Source of the DNA: JACCZR01 sp963830065
GTDB taxonomy: Bacteria; Actinomycetota; Thermoleophilia; Solirubrobacterales; Thermoleophilaceae
Direction of reading: 5' to 3'
Assembly: GCA_963830065.1 (NCBI GenBank)
Contig: CAWHLA010000007.1
Coordinates: 186,001-250,000 of the forward strand
DNA length: 64,000 bases
The stretch's first letter is position 1, and each line of letters begins with the position of its first letter. Position numbers and translations under genes: made by a program. Below, piece by piece: positions 24,572-33,101 of this stretch. The notes under the pieces are model-generated. The model ran no database searches. It saw nothing but the letters and a program-made list of their open reading frames with translations, and was not told the origin of the DNA.

Positions 24572-25527
24572 GCGGAGGCGGCGGCCATCGCTTTGCGGAT
24601 CTCCTTGGGGAGCATGAAGCGCACGTCCTCCTGGACCACCTCGTACTCCGAGACATCCGTGGTGCCGCGCTCGCGGAAGAAGTCGACGAGCGACTGGACC
24701 AGCTCCTCGGGGGCGCTGGCGCCGGAGGAGATCCCCACCACGCGCTTGCCCTCCAGCCACTCCTCCTGCACCTGGGACTGGTTGTCGATCAGGTAGGAGT
24801 CGGCGCCGTGGTCGCGGGCCACCTCCACCAGGCGGTTGGAATTCGAGGAGTTGCGTGAGCCGATCACCAGCACCAGGTCGCACTCGCGGGCCATCTGGCG
24901 CACGGCGGCCTGGCGGTTGGTGGTGGCGTAACAGATGTCGTCGGACTTCGGGCCCGTGACGTTCGGGAACCGCTCGCGCAGGCGCCGGATGACCCGGTCG
25001 GTCTCGTCTACCGACAGGGTGGTCTGGGTGAGGAAGGCCACGCGGTCGGGATCGTCGACCTCGAGGTTGTCCACGTCCTCCTCGGTCTCGACCAGGACCA
25101 TGCTGCCCGGGGCCTCGCCCATCGTGCCCTCGACCTCCTCGTGACCCTGGTGGCCGATGAAGACGATCGTGTAGCCGTCGGAGGCGAACTTCTTGGCCTC
25201 CACGTGCACCTTGGTCACGAGCGGGCAGGTCGCGTCGATGGTGTTCAGGCCGCGAGCGGCGGAGTTGGCGTGCACGCTGGGGGCGACGCCGTGGGCGGAG
25301 AAGACGACCATCTCGCCCTCGGGGACCTCGGTCTCCTGGTCGACGAAGATCGCGCCCCGTTCCCGCAGTTGCTCGACCACGTGCTTGTTGTGCACGATCT
25401 CCTTGCGGACGTACACGGGAGGGCCGTGCAGCTCGAGGGCGCGCTCGACGGTCTGGACCGCCCGGTCCACGCCGGCGCAGTAGCCGCGCGGGGCGGCCAG
25501 AAGCAGCTTTTCTGGTGCGGAAGGCAT
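24568..25527 (-). CDS. ispH: IspH, HMBPP reductase of the MEP pathway
   Basis: 319 residues. The three [4Fe-4S] cysteines are present: Cys17 in APRGYCAGVDRA, Cys101 in NTIDATCPLV and Cys199 in SDDICYATTNRQ. Also HNKHVVEQL and the catalytic Glu region. It produces IPP and DMAPP in the last step of non-mevalonate isoprenoid synthesis and depends on the Suf system for its cluster. ATG; TACCCT lies 8 bases upstream with no ribosome site. Confidence 0.97.
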   Translation of the reverse strand: MPSAPEKLLLAAPRGYCAGVDRAVQTVERALELHGPPVYVRKEIVHNKHVVEQLRERGAIFVDQETEVPEGEMVVFSAHGVAPSVHANSAARGLNTIDATCPLVTKVHVEAKKFASDGYTIVFIGHQGHEEVEGTMGEAPGSMVLVETEEDVDNLEVDDPDRVAFLTQTTLSVDETDRVIRRLRERFPNVTGPKSDDICYATTNRQAAVRQMARECDLVLVIGSRNSSNSNRLVEVARDHGADSYLIDNQSQVQEEWLEGKRVVGISSGASAPEELVQSLVDFFRERGTTDVSEYEVVQEDVRFMLPKEIRKAMAAASA

Positions 25528-25535
25528 CCCCTCTG

Positions 25536-25541
25536 AGGGTA
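25536..25541 (-). promoter_or_regulatory. Candidate leaderless -10 (TACCCT) for ispH
   Basis: TACCCT on the minus strand, 8 bases before the ispH ATG; no Shine-Dalgarno sequence. Confidence 0.4.
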
Positions 25542-25604
25542 GTGAGCGAGGGCCGCCGCGTCAGCGGGCGGGGCGGGAAATCGAGCGGCGGCCCTGCCTG
25601 TTCG

Positions 25605-26505
25605 CTACAGGCCCTGGAGCAGTGCCAGCAGCGTTTCCCCGGTCACGTCGAGGCTGCGCTCGGACACCGCGCTGAGGTCGTCACAGCGCTGGTGGAAGCA
25701 GGGGAAGTCGAAGTCGATCAAGTCGATCGAGGGGACTCCCTGCTCGATGAAGGGCACGTGGTCGTCGCTGACGGCGCCGAACGTCGATGCCGGGAAGTAG
25801 GCCCCGTTGCCCGTGCGCCGGGCCGCGGCGCGCAGCTTGGCCCACAGCGCCTCGTCGGAGTTCGCCTCACGCGGGATTCTCAGCTCGCGGTCGCCCACGA
25901 AGTCGAGCAGGATCATCGCCTCCGCGTCCTTGAAGCCGGGCGCGATCGCCTTCGAGCCCCGCAGCCCGCGCTGGTCGAACTCGCTGTCGGGAGTGCCGCG
26001 CGGGCTCTCCTCTCCGTCGAACAGCAGGAAGACCACCGTGGGCCCGATCTGGCGCGGCTTCAACGTCCTCGCGAGCTCGACCGCCACCGCCGTGCCCGCC
26101 GCGCCGTCGTTGGCCCCCACGAACCCGGGCAGGTCCTTGGTGTCGTAGTGCGCACCCACGATCACCTTCCGGCTCGGGTCGCGGCCCGGCACTCCGCCGA
26201 CGATGTTGCGCAGGCCATCGCCGAAGCGAGCGAAGACGCCCCTGGGGCAGCTGCCGGCGCAACCGGTCGCCCAGCTCGCGCGACGCGCGGGAGCCGGCGG
26301 GCCGCGGTCCGAGCTCCACCTGCTCGCGCAGGAGCTCGTAGGCGGCCCGTCCGTCGAAGCGATCGGTCCGGGCCATGCGCTCCTCGGGCTCGTCGGACGT
26401 GAAGGGGATGTTCCCGGTGGCGACGAGCACGGCGAAGGTCGCTCCCACGACCAGCTGCACCGCCAGCACCACGTAGAGGGGACGCACGCGGGGTAGTCTG
26501 CCCAT
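25605..26505 (-). pseudogene. M28/glutaminyl-cyclase-like peptidase, frameshifted
   Basis: The N-terminal part (start 26505) encodes a membrane anchor (LYVVLAVQLVVGATFAVLV) and FDGRAAYELLREQVELGPRP. The catalytic part lies one frame over: GAHYDTK (His-Asp), GANDGAAGTA (Asp), LFDGEESPRG (Glu-Glu), DFPCFHQRCDDL (His). The shift is near 26244-26250, where reading one extra base joins RQLPQG to VFARFGDGLRNIVGG. Metal ligands are complete, so either the break is recent or it is a sequencing indel. Related enzymes are M28 aminopeptidases or glutaminyl cyclases on the outer face. Confidence 0.65.
26494..26499 (+). promoter_or_regulatory. Candidate -10 (TAGTCT) for the wax-ester synthase gene
   Basis: TAGTCT ends 10 bases before the GTG at 26510, and no ribosome site follows. 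Leader would be 0-4 bases. Confidence 0.35.
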
Positions 26506-26509
26506 CGGG

Positions 26510-27946
26510 GTGAGTAACCAGGGTCACAAGGATCGCCTGAGTGCCGTCGACGCTTCGTTCCTCGCCCAGGAGCGCCAGTCGTCCCACATGCACGTGGGCG
26601 CCCTGGTGATCTTCGAGGGCCCGCCGCCCTCGCGCGAGGACTTCGTTGACCACATCGAGTCGCGGCTGGGGCTGGTGCCGCGCTACCGCCAGAAGCTCGC
26701 CTTCCCGCGCTTCGAGATGGGCCGCCCGTTCTGGGTCGACGACCCGCAATTCAACATCGACTACCACGTGCGCCACACCGCGCTGCCCGCGCCGGGCACG
26801 ATCGAGCAGCTCCGAGGCCTGGTCGGGCGCATCTTCTCCCAGCGGCTCGACCGCTCCAAGCCGCTGTGGGAGCTGTGGCTGGTGCAGGGCCTGGAGTCCG
26901 GGAAGTTCGCGCTGATCTCCAAGACCCACCACGCGCTGGTCGACGGCGTGAGCGGCGTCGACCTGTCCGCCGTGCTGTTCGACCTCGGCCCGGTACCTCG
27001 GGAGATCGAGGGTGCCGGCGACGAGTGGACGCCCGAGGCCGAGCCGTCCGACGCCGAGCTGGTGGCCGAGGGGGTCAAGGGGCTGCTCAAGCGCCCGGCC
27101 GAGTTGGCCGGACAGGCGGTCGGCGCGCTCTCCCACCCCGGCCGGACGGTGGACGAGGTCCGCGAGGCGGCCGAGGGTGTGGGCGAGATCGTGTGGGCGG
27201 GCCTCAACCCGGCCCCGGAGGTGCCGCTGAACCAGACCATCGGGCCCCATCGGCGGCTGTGGTGGGTGCAGTCCGAGCTCGCGCAGCTCAAGGCGATCAA
27301 GGACTCCCTGGGCGGCACGGTCAACGACGCGGTGCTGACCGTGGTGGCCGGCGCCGTCGGGCGCTGGCTGCGCGAGCGCGGCGTGCGCACCGAGGGCCTG
27401 GAGCTGCGGGCGCTGGTGCCCGTCTCGATCCGCACCGACGACGAGCACGGCCAGCTCGGCAACCGCATCGCCGCGATGCGCGGGCCGCTGCCCGTCTACG
27501 CCGAGGACCCGATCGAGCGTCTGCAGATCGTGATGGCGGAGATGGCGGGGCTAAAGGAGTCCAAGCAGGCGCTGGGCGCCGAGGTGATCGCCGGGCTCCA
27601 GGACTTCGCCCCGCCGACGGTCCTCGCCCAGGCCTCCCGGGTGAACTTCTCGACCCGCCTGTTCAACCTGATCGTGACCAACGTGCCCGGGCCGCAGTTC
27701 CCGCTGTACCTGCTCGGCCGCGAGATGGAGGAGATCGTGCCGATCGCCTTCCTGCCCGACAACCATGCGCTGGCCATCGCGATCATGAGCTACAACGGCA
27801 AGCTCGACTTCGGCCTACTGGCCGACTACGACGCCATGCCCGACGTGGAGTCGATGGCCCACCACCTCGAGGACTCGCTCGCCGAGCTGCTGGAGGCGGC
27901 CGGCGCGGCCTCCAAGAAGCCCAAGCCACGCGCGAAGGCGCGCTAG
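26510..27946 (+). CDS. WS/DGAT wax ester synthase/diacylglycerol acyltransferase
   Basis: 478 residues. The condensation-like active site HHALVDG is at residues 140-146 within LISKTHHALVDGVSGVDL. Further family motifs are TVNDAVLTVVAGAVGRWL and the LIVTNVPGPQFPLYLLG segment (NVPGP) near the C terminus. Esterifies fatty acyl-CoA to alcohols or diacylglycerol for storage lipid. Ends in a Lys-rich tail. GTG start only 4 bases from the divergent M28 start; stop lies in a palindrome shared with the convergent protease. Confidence 0.93.
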   Translation: MSNQGHKDRLSAVDASFLAQERQSSHMHVGALVIFEGPPPSREDFVDHIESRLGLVPRYRQKLAFPRFEMGRPFWVDDPQFNIDYHVRHTALPAPGTIEQLRGLVGRIFSQRLDRSKPLWELWLVQGLESGKFALISKTHHALVDGVSGVDLSAVLFDLGPVPREIEGAGDEWTPEAEPSDAELVAEGVKGLLKRPAELAGQAVGALSHPGRTVDEVREAAEGVGEIVWAGLNPAPEVPLNQTIGPHRRLWWVQSELAQLKAIKDSLGGTVNDAVLTVVAGAVGRWLRERGVRTEGLELRALVPVSIRTDDEHGQLGNRIAAMRGPLPVYAEDPIERLQIVMAEMAGLKESKQALGAEVIAGLQDFAPPTVLAQASRVNFSTRLFNLIVTNVPGPQFPLYLLGREMEEIVPIAFLPDNHALAIAIMSYNGKLDFGLLADYDAMPDVESMAHHLEDSLAELLEAAGAASKKPKPRAKAR

Positions 27947-27953
27947 CTAGCGC
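27940..27953. terminator. Palindrome around two convergent stop codons
   Basis: GCGCTAGCTAGCGC is self-complementary and contains the TAG of the wax-ester synthase and, on the other strand, the TAG of the subtilase, which are directly adjacent. No loop, so whether it stops transcription is uncertain. Confidence 0.35.
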
Positions 27954-29578
27954 CGGACCACGATGCGCGCGTCGGCGCGCCGGGGCGTCGCCTCCACGTT
28001 GCCCGAGCGGTCGCGGACCCGGGTGTAGAGCCGGTAGCGGCCGCGGCGCAGCTTGACCACGAGGGTGGTCCGCCGGGTCCGGCGCTTGATGCGCCGGTAG
28101 CGACCGCCGCGGCGCTTGAGGTAGACGTCGTAGGAGCTCACGCCCGACGGGATCAGCCCGGCGTGGCGGGCCAGGTCCTTGCCCCGCCAGCGCAGCCGCA
28201 CCCGGACCCGGCGCTTGCCCCGCAGGCGCGCCCTGCGGCGCGCGCGAAGGCGCGACTCGGGCGCCGAGTGATCTACCCGCCGCGCGGCGTCCACGGCCCG
28301 CCCGGCGTCGATGATCCCGAAGCCCAGGAGCGGCTCCCACCGGCCCCGGCCGCGAGCCGTGCCCTTGATGATCCGCAGCTTCTCCACCAGCCGCAGCGAG
28401 GGGTTGAGCTGGCCGATCATCGCCGCCAGCGCGGTCACCTGCGGCGCCGCCATGGAGGTGCCCTCCAGGCGCGCGTAGCGCGAGTCGCCGCCGAGGCTGG
28501 CGCGACAGCCGCACGGCGGGCTCGCGAGCGGGATCCCCGACTCGCGCGGGGTCGAGTTGCCGGGGTAGGTCGAGAGCAGGCCGATCGGCCCCTCCAGCGG
28601 CGGCGTGCCGTCGTAGAAGCCGTAGGCGGCCAGCGACACCTCGCCGCCGCGGCCGGTGGCCGCGTTGCGGTCGCTGAACTCGGCCCCGGTGACCACCAGC
28701 CCGCGGCCTTGGTTGAGGTCGTAGCCGTTGCCGGGCTGCAGCTCGGAGGCTGGGGCGCCGTTCTCGGTGACGGCGTCGTTGGAGGCGGCGGCGACCAGCA
28801 CCACGTTGCGCGAGACCGCGTAGTCGATCGCCTGGCTGAGGACGGCGGTGCCGGGCCCTCCGCCGAAGCTCATGTTGATCGCCTTGGCCCCGCGGTCGGT
28901 GGCGATGCGGATGCCGTCGGCGACGTCCTCGTCGCGCAGCAGCGCAGCCTTGACCATCACGATCCGGCAGCCCCAGCCGGCGCCGGCCACGCCCCTCCCG
29001 TCGTCGGTGCCCGCGCAGGCGAGGCCGCTCACGTGGGTGCCGTGACCGTCCTCATCGCGCCCGGCGCCGGACGAGGTGCCCAGCTCGGTGGCCGAGGCGA
29101 TCCTGCCCCCCAGCTCCGGGTGCCCCGCGTCGATGCCCGAGTCGATCACTCCCACCAGGGCGCCCGAGCCCGCGGTCACGTCCCAGGCCGAGGGAAACGC
29201 CTCCCGGCCCAGCCACCACTGCAGCGGCGTGCCGCCCGGCGCACCCGGCTCCTGACCACGGAGGCCGGGGTCGTTGGGCACACGGCGGAACTCGCGCTTG
29301 TACTCGACCGACACGCTCTTCACCGCCGGGTCCCGGCGCAGCTCGGCGATGGCCTGCGGAGAGCCCTTCACCGTCGCCACGCCCAGCTCGGGAACGCCGG
29401 CGCCAGCGCGTCGCACCCCGGCATCGGCCAGCACGTCGCCGAGCAGCGCCTTCGACTGCGCGGTGCGCTTGTTGTCGAAGCTCACCAGGTAGCGCCCGGT
29501 GCGCTCTACGCGCGCCTGGGCGGCCGGGACGGCCACCAGGCACAGGGCGAGAGCAAGTAGGACGACGCGCCGGCGCAT
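27947..29578 (-). CDS. Secreted subtilisin-like (S8) serine protease
   Basis: 543 residues. Signal peptide RRRVVLLALALCLVAVPAAQ, an I9-type propeptide (YLVSFDNKRTAQSKALLGDV to about 110), then the catalytic domain with Asp in GVIDSGIDAGHPELGG, His in EDGHGTHVSGLACAG and Ser in LEGTSMAAPQVTALAA. Oxyanion Asn is in VAAASNDAV. The last 120 residues are an Arg-rich fibronectin-like module (DVYLKRRGGRYRRIKRRTRR). An exported protease with probable wall or polymer binding. Start at the ATG that begins the signal peptide. Confidence 0.93.
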   Translation of the reverse strand: MRRRVVLLALALCLVAVPAAQARVERTGRYLVSFDNKRTAQSKALLGDVLADAGVRRAGAGVPELGVATVKGSPQAIAELRRDPAVKSVSVEYKREFRRVPNDPGLRGQEPGAPGGTPLQWWLGREAFPSAWDVTAGSGALVGVIDSGIDAGHPELGGRIASATELGTSSGAGRDEDGHGTHVSGLACAGTDDGRGVAGAGWGCRIVMVKAALLRDEDVADGIRIATDRGAKAINMSFGGGPGTAVLSQAIDYAVSRNVVLVAAASNDAVTENGAPASELQPGNGYDLNQGRGLVVTGAEFSDRNAATGRGGEVSLAAYGFYDGTPPLEGPIGLLSTYPGNSTPRESGIPLASPPCGCRASLGGDSRYARLEGTSMAAPQVTALAAMIGQLNPSLRLVEKLRIIKGTARGRGRWEPLLGFGIIDAGRAVDAARRVDHSAPESRLRARRRARLRGKRRVRVRLRWRGKDLARHAGLIPSGVSSYDVYLKRRGGRYRRIKRRTRRTTLVVKLRRGRYRLYTRVRDRSGNVEATPRRADARIVVRR

Positions 29579-29633
29579 GCAGCCCATTGAACACGGTGGG
29601 TACCCCCGGGGTCGCGGTACCGTTCGCGCCCAC

Positions 29634-30506
29634 ATGATCCACCTCGAGTACGACACCTTCGGCAACCCCGACGATCCTCCGCTCCTGCTGATCATGGGGC
29701 TCGGCTTCCAGCTCATCCACTGGGACCCCGAGTTCTGCCGGCGCCTGGCCGACCAGGGCTTCTACGTGATCCGGTTCGACAACCGGGACGTGGGGCTGTC
29801 GACGAAGATCCGCGGCGGCCCCAAGCCGAACGCGCTCGCGGCGTTCGCGGGCATCACCAGCTCGGCGTCCTACACGCTGTGGGACATGGCCGACGACACC
29901 GCCGCGCTGCTCGACCGCCTCGAGCTGCCCGCCGCCCATGTGGTCGGCATCTCGATGGGCGGCATGATCGCCCAGTCGCTCGCGATCAAGCATCCCGACC
30001 GCGTGCTCTCACTCGCCTCGATGCTCTCGACCACCGGCAACCGGCGCGTCGGCCTGCCGCGCATGCGCGCCCTCGCGCTGCTGCTCAAGCGGGCGCCCAA
30101 GGAGCGCGAGCCCTACCTGGACTTCGCCGTCGAGGTCGGCAAGGTGATCGGCTCGCGCAAGTACATGGACGAGTCCCGCGTGCGAGAGATCGCGGCCGCC
30201 GCCTACGACCGCTGCTACTACCCGGTGGGGATGCTGCGTCAGCTGGTGGGCATCCAGGCCTCCGGCGACCGCACCGAGCAGCTCAAGCGGCTCGACGTCC
30301 CGGCCGTGGTGATCCACGGGTCCGACGACCCGCTGGTCCCCACCCGCGCGGGCCACGCCACCGCGAAGGCGATCCCGGGCGCCCGCATGGTCGAGATCGC
30401 CGACATGGCGCACGACCTGCCGCCGCCGGTCTGGGACCAGGTGGTCGAGGCGATCGTGGAGAACACCCAGCGCGCCCCGTCGACGGCGGCGCGCCAGGCC
30501 GCCTAG
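29634..30506 (+). CDS. Alpha/beta hydrolase
   Basis: 290 residues. Alpha/beta hydrolase with LLIMGLGFQLIHW (oxyanion), nucleophile elbow VGISMGGMIAQSLAI (GxSxG), Asp in IHGSDDPLVPTR and His in ADMAHDLPPPVW. The layout matches esterase/3-oxoadipate enol-lactonase-type enzymes, so it is a distant candidate for the pcaD step missing from the pca island, but the family is too broad to say. ATG; TACCGT sits 10 bases upstream. Confidence 0.85.
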   Translation: MIHLEYDTFGNPDDPPLLLIMGLGFQLIHWDPEFCRRLADQGFYVIRFDNRDVGLSTKIRGGPKPNALAAFAGITSSASYTLWDMADDTAALLDRLELPAAHVVGISMGGMIAQSLAIKHPDRVLSLASMLSTTGNRRVGLPRMRALALLLKRAPKEREPYLDFAVEVGKVIGSRKYMDESRVREIAAAAYDRCYYPVGMLRQLVGIQASGDRTEQLKRLDVPAVVIHGSDDPLVPTRAGHATAKAIPGARMVEIADMAHDLPPPVWDQVVEAIVENTQRAPSTAARQAA

Positions 30507-30512
30507 CCGACG

Positions 30513-31538
30513 CTACTTCTCGAGCTTGCTGACGTCGCGCGGCTCGAGGAACGGCTGGTCCAGCGGAGCCGCGTGGCCGCCCTCGATCTGCTGGCTGCGC
30601 TGCAGCTCGGCGTTGAACTGGGCGCCGAGCACGATCGCGATGTTCGTGATCCACAGCCAGATCAGGAAGACGATGAGGCCACCGAGCGGGCCGTAGGTCT
30701 TGTTGTAGTTGGCCGCGGTCGCGACGTAGAGCGCGAACAGCGCCGAGGCGAGCAGCCACACGACCAGCGCGAACAGCCCGCCGGGGCTGAAGAACTTGAA
30801 GCCGGGCTGTTTGACGTTCGGCGCGGCCCAGTAGAGGAACGCGATCATGAACGCCACCACCAGGAGCAGCACGGGTATCTTCGCGATGTCGAAGATCGTG
30901 CTGAAGCTGCTGCCGGCGCCGATCAGGTTCCCCACCTGCTCGGCGATCGGCCCTGTCACGGCGACGCCCACGATCACGATCACCAGCAGCAGGACCAGGA
31001 CCACCGTGGTCCCGACCTGGGCGGGCTTGAGCTTCCAGAACGGCCGGCCCTCCTCGACCTCGTAGATCGCGTTCGAAGCGCGCGAGAAGGCCGAGATGTA
31101 GCTCGAGGCCGAGTTCAGCGCCAGCAGGAGGCCGAGGACGAAGGTCACGCCGGCCGCTCCCTGGCTCTTGCCCAGGTTGGTGAGAGTCCCGGTAAGGATG
31201 TCCTGGGCCGGTCCCGGGATGGGAGCCGTCTTGAGGTTGTCGATCAGCGGCTGGGTCGCTGACGGCCCGATGACGCCGAGGACCGAGACCAGCGCGATCA
31301 GCGCCGGGAACAGGGCCTGGATCCCGTAGTAGGTCAGCGCCGCTGCCTTGTCGGTGCCGTCGTTGGAAATGAACTCCTTGAAGGTGCGCTTGAACGTCTC
31401 CTTCTTGGAGGTGCCCGAGAGCTCGGTGGGGCTGTCGGGAGTCCGCTCAGCCGGGGCGCCTCCGCGCTCCTTGGCCTCGATCGTCTCCCGCTCGCTGCGG
31501 CGCAGGTCCTGCTTGTTGTTGTTGCTGTTGTCAGCCAT
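30513..31538 (-). CDS. YihY/BrkB-family inner-membrane protein
   Basis: 341 residues. A hydrophilic N-terminal 45 residues precede the YihY domain: FISNDGTDKAAALTYYGIQA, then six hydrophobic segments including GTTVVLVLLLVIVIVGVAVT and a terminal KTYGPLGGLIVFLIWLWIT. Function of this family is unsettled (once called RNase BN). Last gene of a minus-strand operon with Holin-X, DUF3618 and DUF4235 proteins. Confidence 0.88.
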   Translation of the reverse strand: MADNSNNNKQDLRRSERETIEAKERGGAPAERTPDSPTELSGTSKKETFKRTFKEFISNDGTDKAAALTYYGIQALFPALIALVSVLGVIGPSATQPLIDNLKTAPIPGPAQDILTGTLTNLGKSQGAAGVTFVLGLLLALNSASSYISAFSRASNAIYEVEEGRPFWKLKPAQVGTTVVLVLLLVIVIVGVAVTGPIAEQVGNLIGAGSSFSTIFDIAKIPVLLLVVAFMIAFLYWAAPNVKQPGFKFFSPGGLFALVVWLLASALFALYVATAANYNKTYGPLGGLIVFLIWLWITNIAIVLGAQFNAELQRSQQIEGGHAAPLDQPFLEPRDVSKLEK

Positions 31539-31542
31539 GGTC

Positions 31543-31803
31543 CTAGTCCCCTGGCCAGTGGCCGGTTAGCCGTTCGAAGCCCTTGGCGCCGCCGCGATCC
31601 ACGGCGGCCTTGACCAGCGCGAAAATGGCTCCCTGAAGGGCGGCGGCGGGCAGCACCTCGCCCCAGCCGTATTCGGACTCGCGCGCGTCGGGAGCATCCT
31701 CCTCGCCGGCCACCTTCTTCCAGACGAGCTTGAAGATCTGACCTCCGAGCAGTCCTCCGAGCACGCCGAAGAGGATGCCGAAGGGCGCGTAGAGGAACTT
31801 CAC
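31543..31803 (-). CDS. DUF4235 membrane protein
   Basis: 86 residues with the DUF4235 pattern: glycine-rich N-terminal transmembrane helix (FGILFGVLGGLLGGQIFKLV), YGWGEVLPAAALQGAIFALV as second helix, and the closing DRGGAKGFERLTGHWPGD. Start overlaps the DUF3618 stop. Confidence 0.85.
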   Translation of the reverse strand: MKFLYAPFGILFGVLGGLLGGQIFKLVWKKVAGEEDAPDARESEYGWGEVLPAAALQGAIFALVKAAVDRGGAKGFERLTGHWPGD

Positions 31804-32111
31804 GACTTCCTTCTGCGCAGGATGAAGACCAGCACCAGCAGCGCTGCCACCGCTCCCGCGCCGGCGGTGATCGGCGCCTGGTTCTGCTTGGCCTGCGCTC
31901 CGAGGTCGCTCGCCTTGGCCTGGGCCTGCGCCTTGACCTCGTCGGCCTTCTGCTGGGCCTGCTTCTTCACGTCGGCCTTCTCGGACAACGCCTCGACGGT
32001 GTTGCCGAGGTCCGCGCGCGTCTCCTCGATGTCGGCCCGGATCTCCTCGGGGCTCTGCGGTTCCTGAGGCTGCTGCTGGGTCTGCGGTTGCTGTTGATCC
32101 TCGGCGCTCAT
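31800..32111 (-). CDS. DUF3618 membrane-anchored protein
   Basis: 103 residues. The DUF3618 signature SPEEIRADIEETRADLGNTV is followed by a helical AKADE-rich stretch (KKQAQQKADEVKAQAQAKAS) and a single C-terminal transmembrane helix (AGAVAALLVLVFILRRRKS). N terminus is Gln/Pro-rich. Coupled by ATGA-type overlaps to Holin-X and DUF4235 genes. Confidence 0.85.
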   Translation of the reverse strand: MSAEDQQQPQTQQQPQEPQSPEEIRADIEETRADLGNTVEALSEKADVKKQAQQKADEVKAQAQAKASDLGAQAKQNQAPITAGAGAVAALLVLVFILRRRKS

Positions 32112-32512
32112 GCGCGGCCGGCCCTCTCCTTGAGTTCGTCGACGTCCTGCTTCGTGCTCTCGATCGCCTGCTCGGGTTGAGGCGGCGTCGCTTGATCGAT
32201 CTGCTTCTTGCCTACGAGCGCCGCCACGCCGGCGATTGCGAACAGCGCCACGGTCACGATCAGCCCGGCCAGCCACGGTTCGATGGCGGTGGCCAGGAGC
32301 ATGATCGCGGTGGCGATGAGCGCGCCCAGCCCGTAGGCCGCGAATAGCCCCGCGCCCCCGAAGAGGCCCGCGCCCGTCCCGGCGCGCTTGCCCTTCTCCT
32401 TCATCTCGACCTGGGCGAGCGCGAGCTCCTTGCGCACCAGGTCGGCGGTCTGCTGTGACATGCGCTGGACCAGGTCGGAGACCGGCAGCTCGTTGACGTC
32501 TTGCTGTGCCAT
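32108..32512 (-). CDS. Actinobacterial Holin-X family protein
   Basis: 134 residues. SDLVQRMSQQTADLVRKELA and AQVEMKEKGKRAGTGAGLFG, then two transmembrane helices (GALIATAIMLLATAIEPW, IVTVALFAIAGVAALVG): the actinobacterial Holin-X (PF07332) pattern. Despite the name it is a chromosomal envelope protein, not a phage lysis gene. First gene of the four-gene operon; ribosome site GGGGGAAGAGAG before ATG. Confidence 0.85.
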   Translation of the reverse strand: MAQQDVNELPVSDLVQRMSQQTADLVRKELALAQVEMKEKGKRAGTGAGLFGGAGLFAAYGLGALIATAIMLLATAIEPWLAGLIVTVALFAIAGVAALVGKKQIDQATPPQPEQAIESTKQDVDELKERAGRA

Positions 32513-32551
32513 GCGCCACTCTCTTCCCCCGTTCGAGTCCTCTAAACCCGA

Positions 32552-32914
32552 ATGGGTCGCTGGCGCACCGCCGCTAGCTGTAGCTCCTACAACGACGAGC
32601 ACGGCCATCAGGCCGGCGACGACATGCTGCGCCAGACCGCCTCGGAGTGGTCATCGCGACTCCGGGCCACGGACATCCTCGCCCGCTACGGCGGCGAGGA
32701 GTTCGCGCTCGTCTTCCCGACCCATCCGCCCGAGACGGCGGTCATGGTGGTGGAGCGGCTGCGGGCCGCCATGGCGCCCGGGATCACCTGCTCGGCGGGG
32801 CTCGCCTGTTGGAACCGGGTGGAGAGCGCCGAGGAGCTGGTCGGGCGCGCTGACAGCGCGCTCTACGAGGCAAAGCGCGCCGGGCGCGACTGCCTCGTGC
32901 AAGCCGAGGGCTAG
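32552..32914 (+). pseudogene. Truncated GGDEF (diguanylate cyclase) domain
   Basis: About 105 residues of the C-terminal half of a GGDEF domain: YNDEHGHQAGDDML, the active-site motif RYGGEEFALVFP, and a closing RADSALYEAKRAGRD. The first half, including the metal-binding Asp region before the ND-x-HGH motif, is missing; the reading frame is preceded by unrelated sequence (stop-containing or short). It cannot make cyclic-di-GMP. Likely a deletion remnant. Confidence 0.7.
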
Positions 32915-33072
32915 TGCCCTCCTCCGGCCTGGTCGAGGTTCTCGCGGCCCTTGTCCAGCGCTTCCTGGTCGACTTCGGCGTTGCCTGGAGGCGTGGTGGC
33001 CTCGTGCGTGGGGTCGGGGGGGCTGGTCGTGGTGGGGCGCTCGTCGCCCGTGCTGTTCTCTCGTTCGTTCAT
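32911..33072 (-). CDS. Small acidic conserved-looking protein, 53 residues
   Basis: An open frame from ATG 33072 to TAG 32911 encodes NERENSTGDERPTTTSPPDP then EATTPPGNAEVDQEALDKGR and a Gly/His end. The Pro-Gly-Asn-x-Glu-x-Asp-x-Glu-Ala-x-x-Lys-Gly pattern resembles small actinobacterial proteins of unknown function. It fills the gap between the GGDEF remnant and the lipoate-ligase gene, overlapping the former by 4 bases tail to tail. Confidence 0.55.
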   Translation of the reverse strand: MNERENSTGDERPTTTSPPDPTHEATTPPGNAEVDQEALDKGRENLDQAGGGH

Positions 33073-33101
33073 CTATTCGCCGTACCCGCCCGCGCCGCGG
33101 G

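Noticed and set aside
29634..30506. Hydrolase as the missing pcaD
   Set aside because: The GxSxG fold is shared by many esterases and the gene lies 8 kb away from the pca island beside unrelated genes; kept as a general hydrolase.
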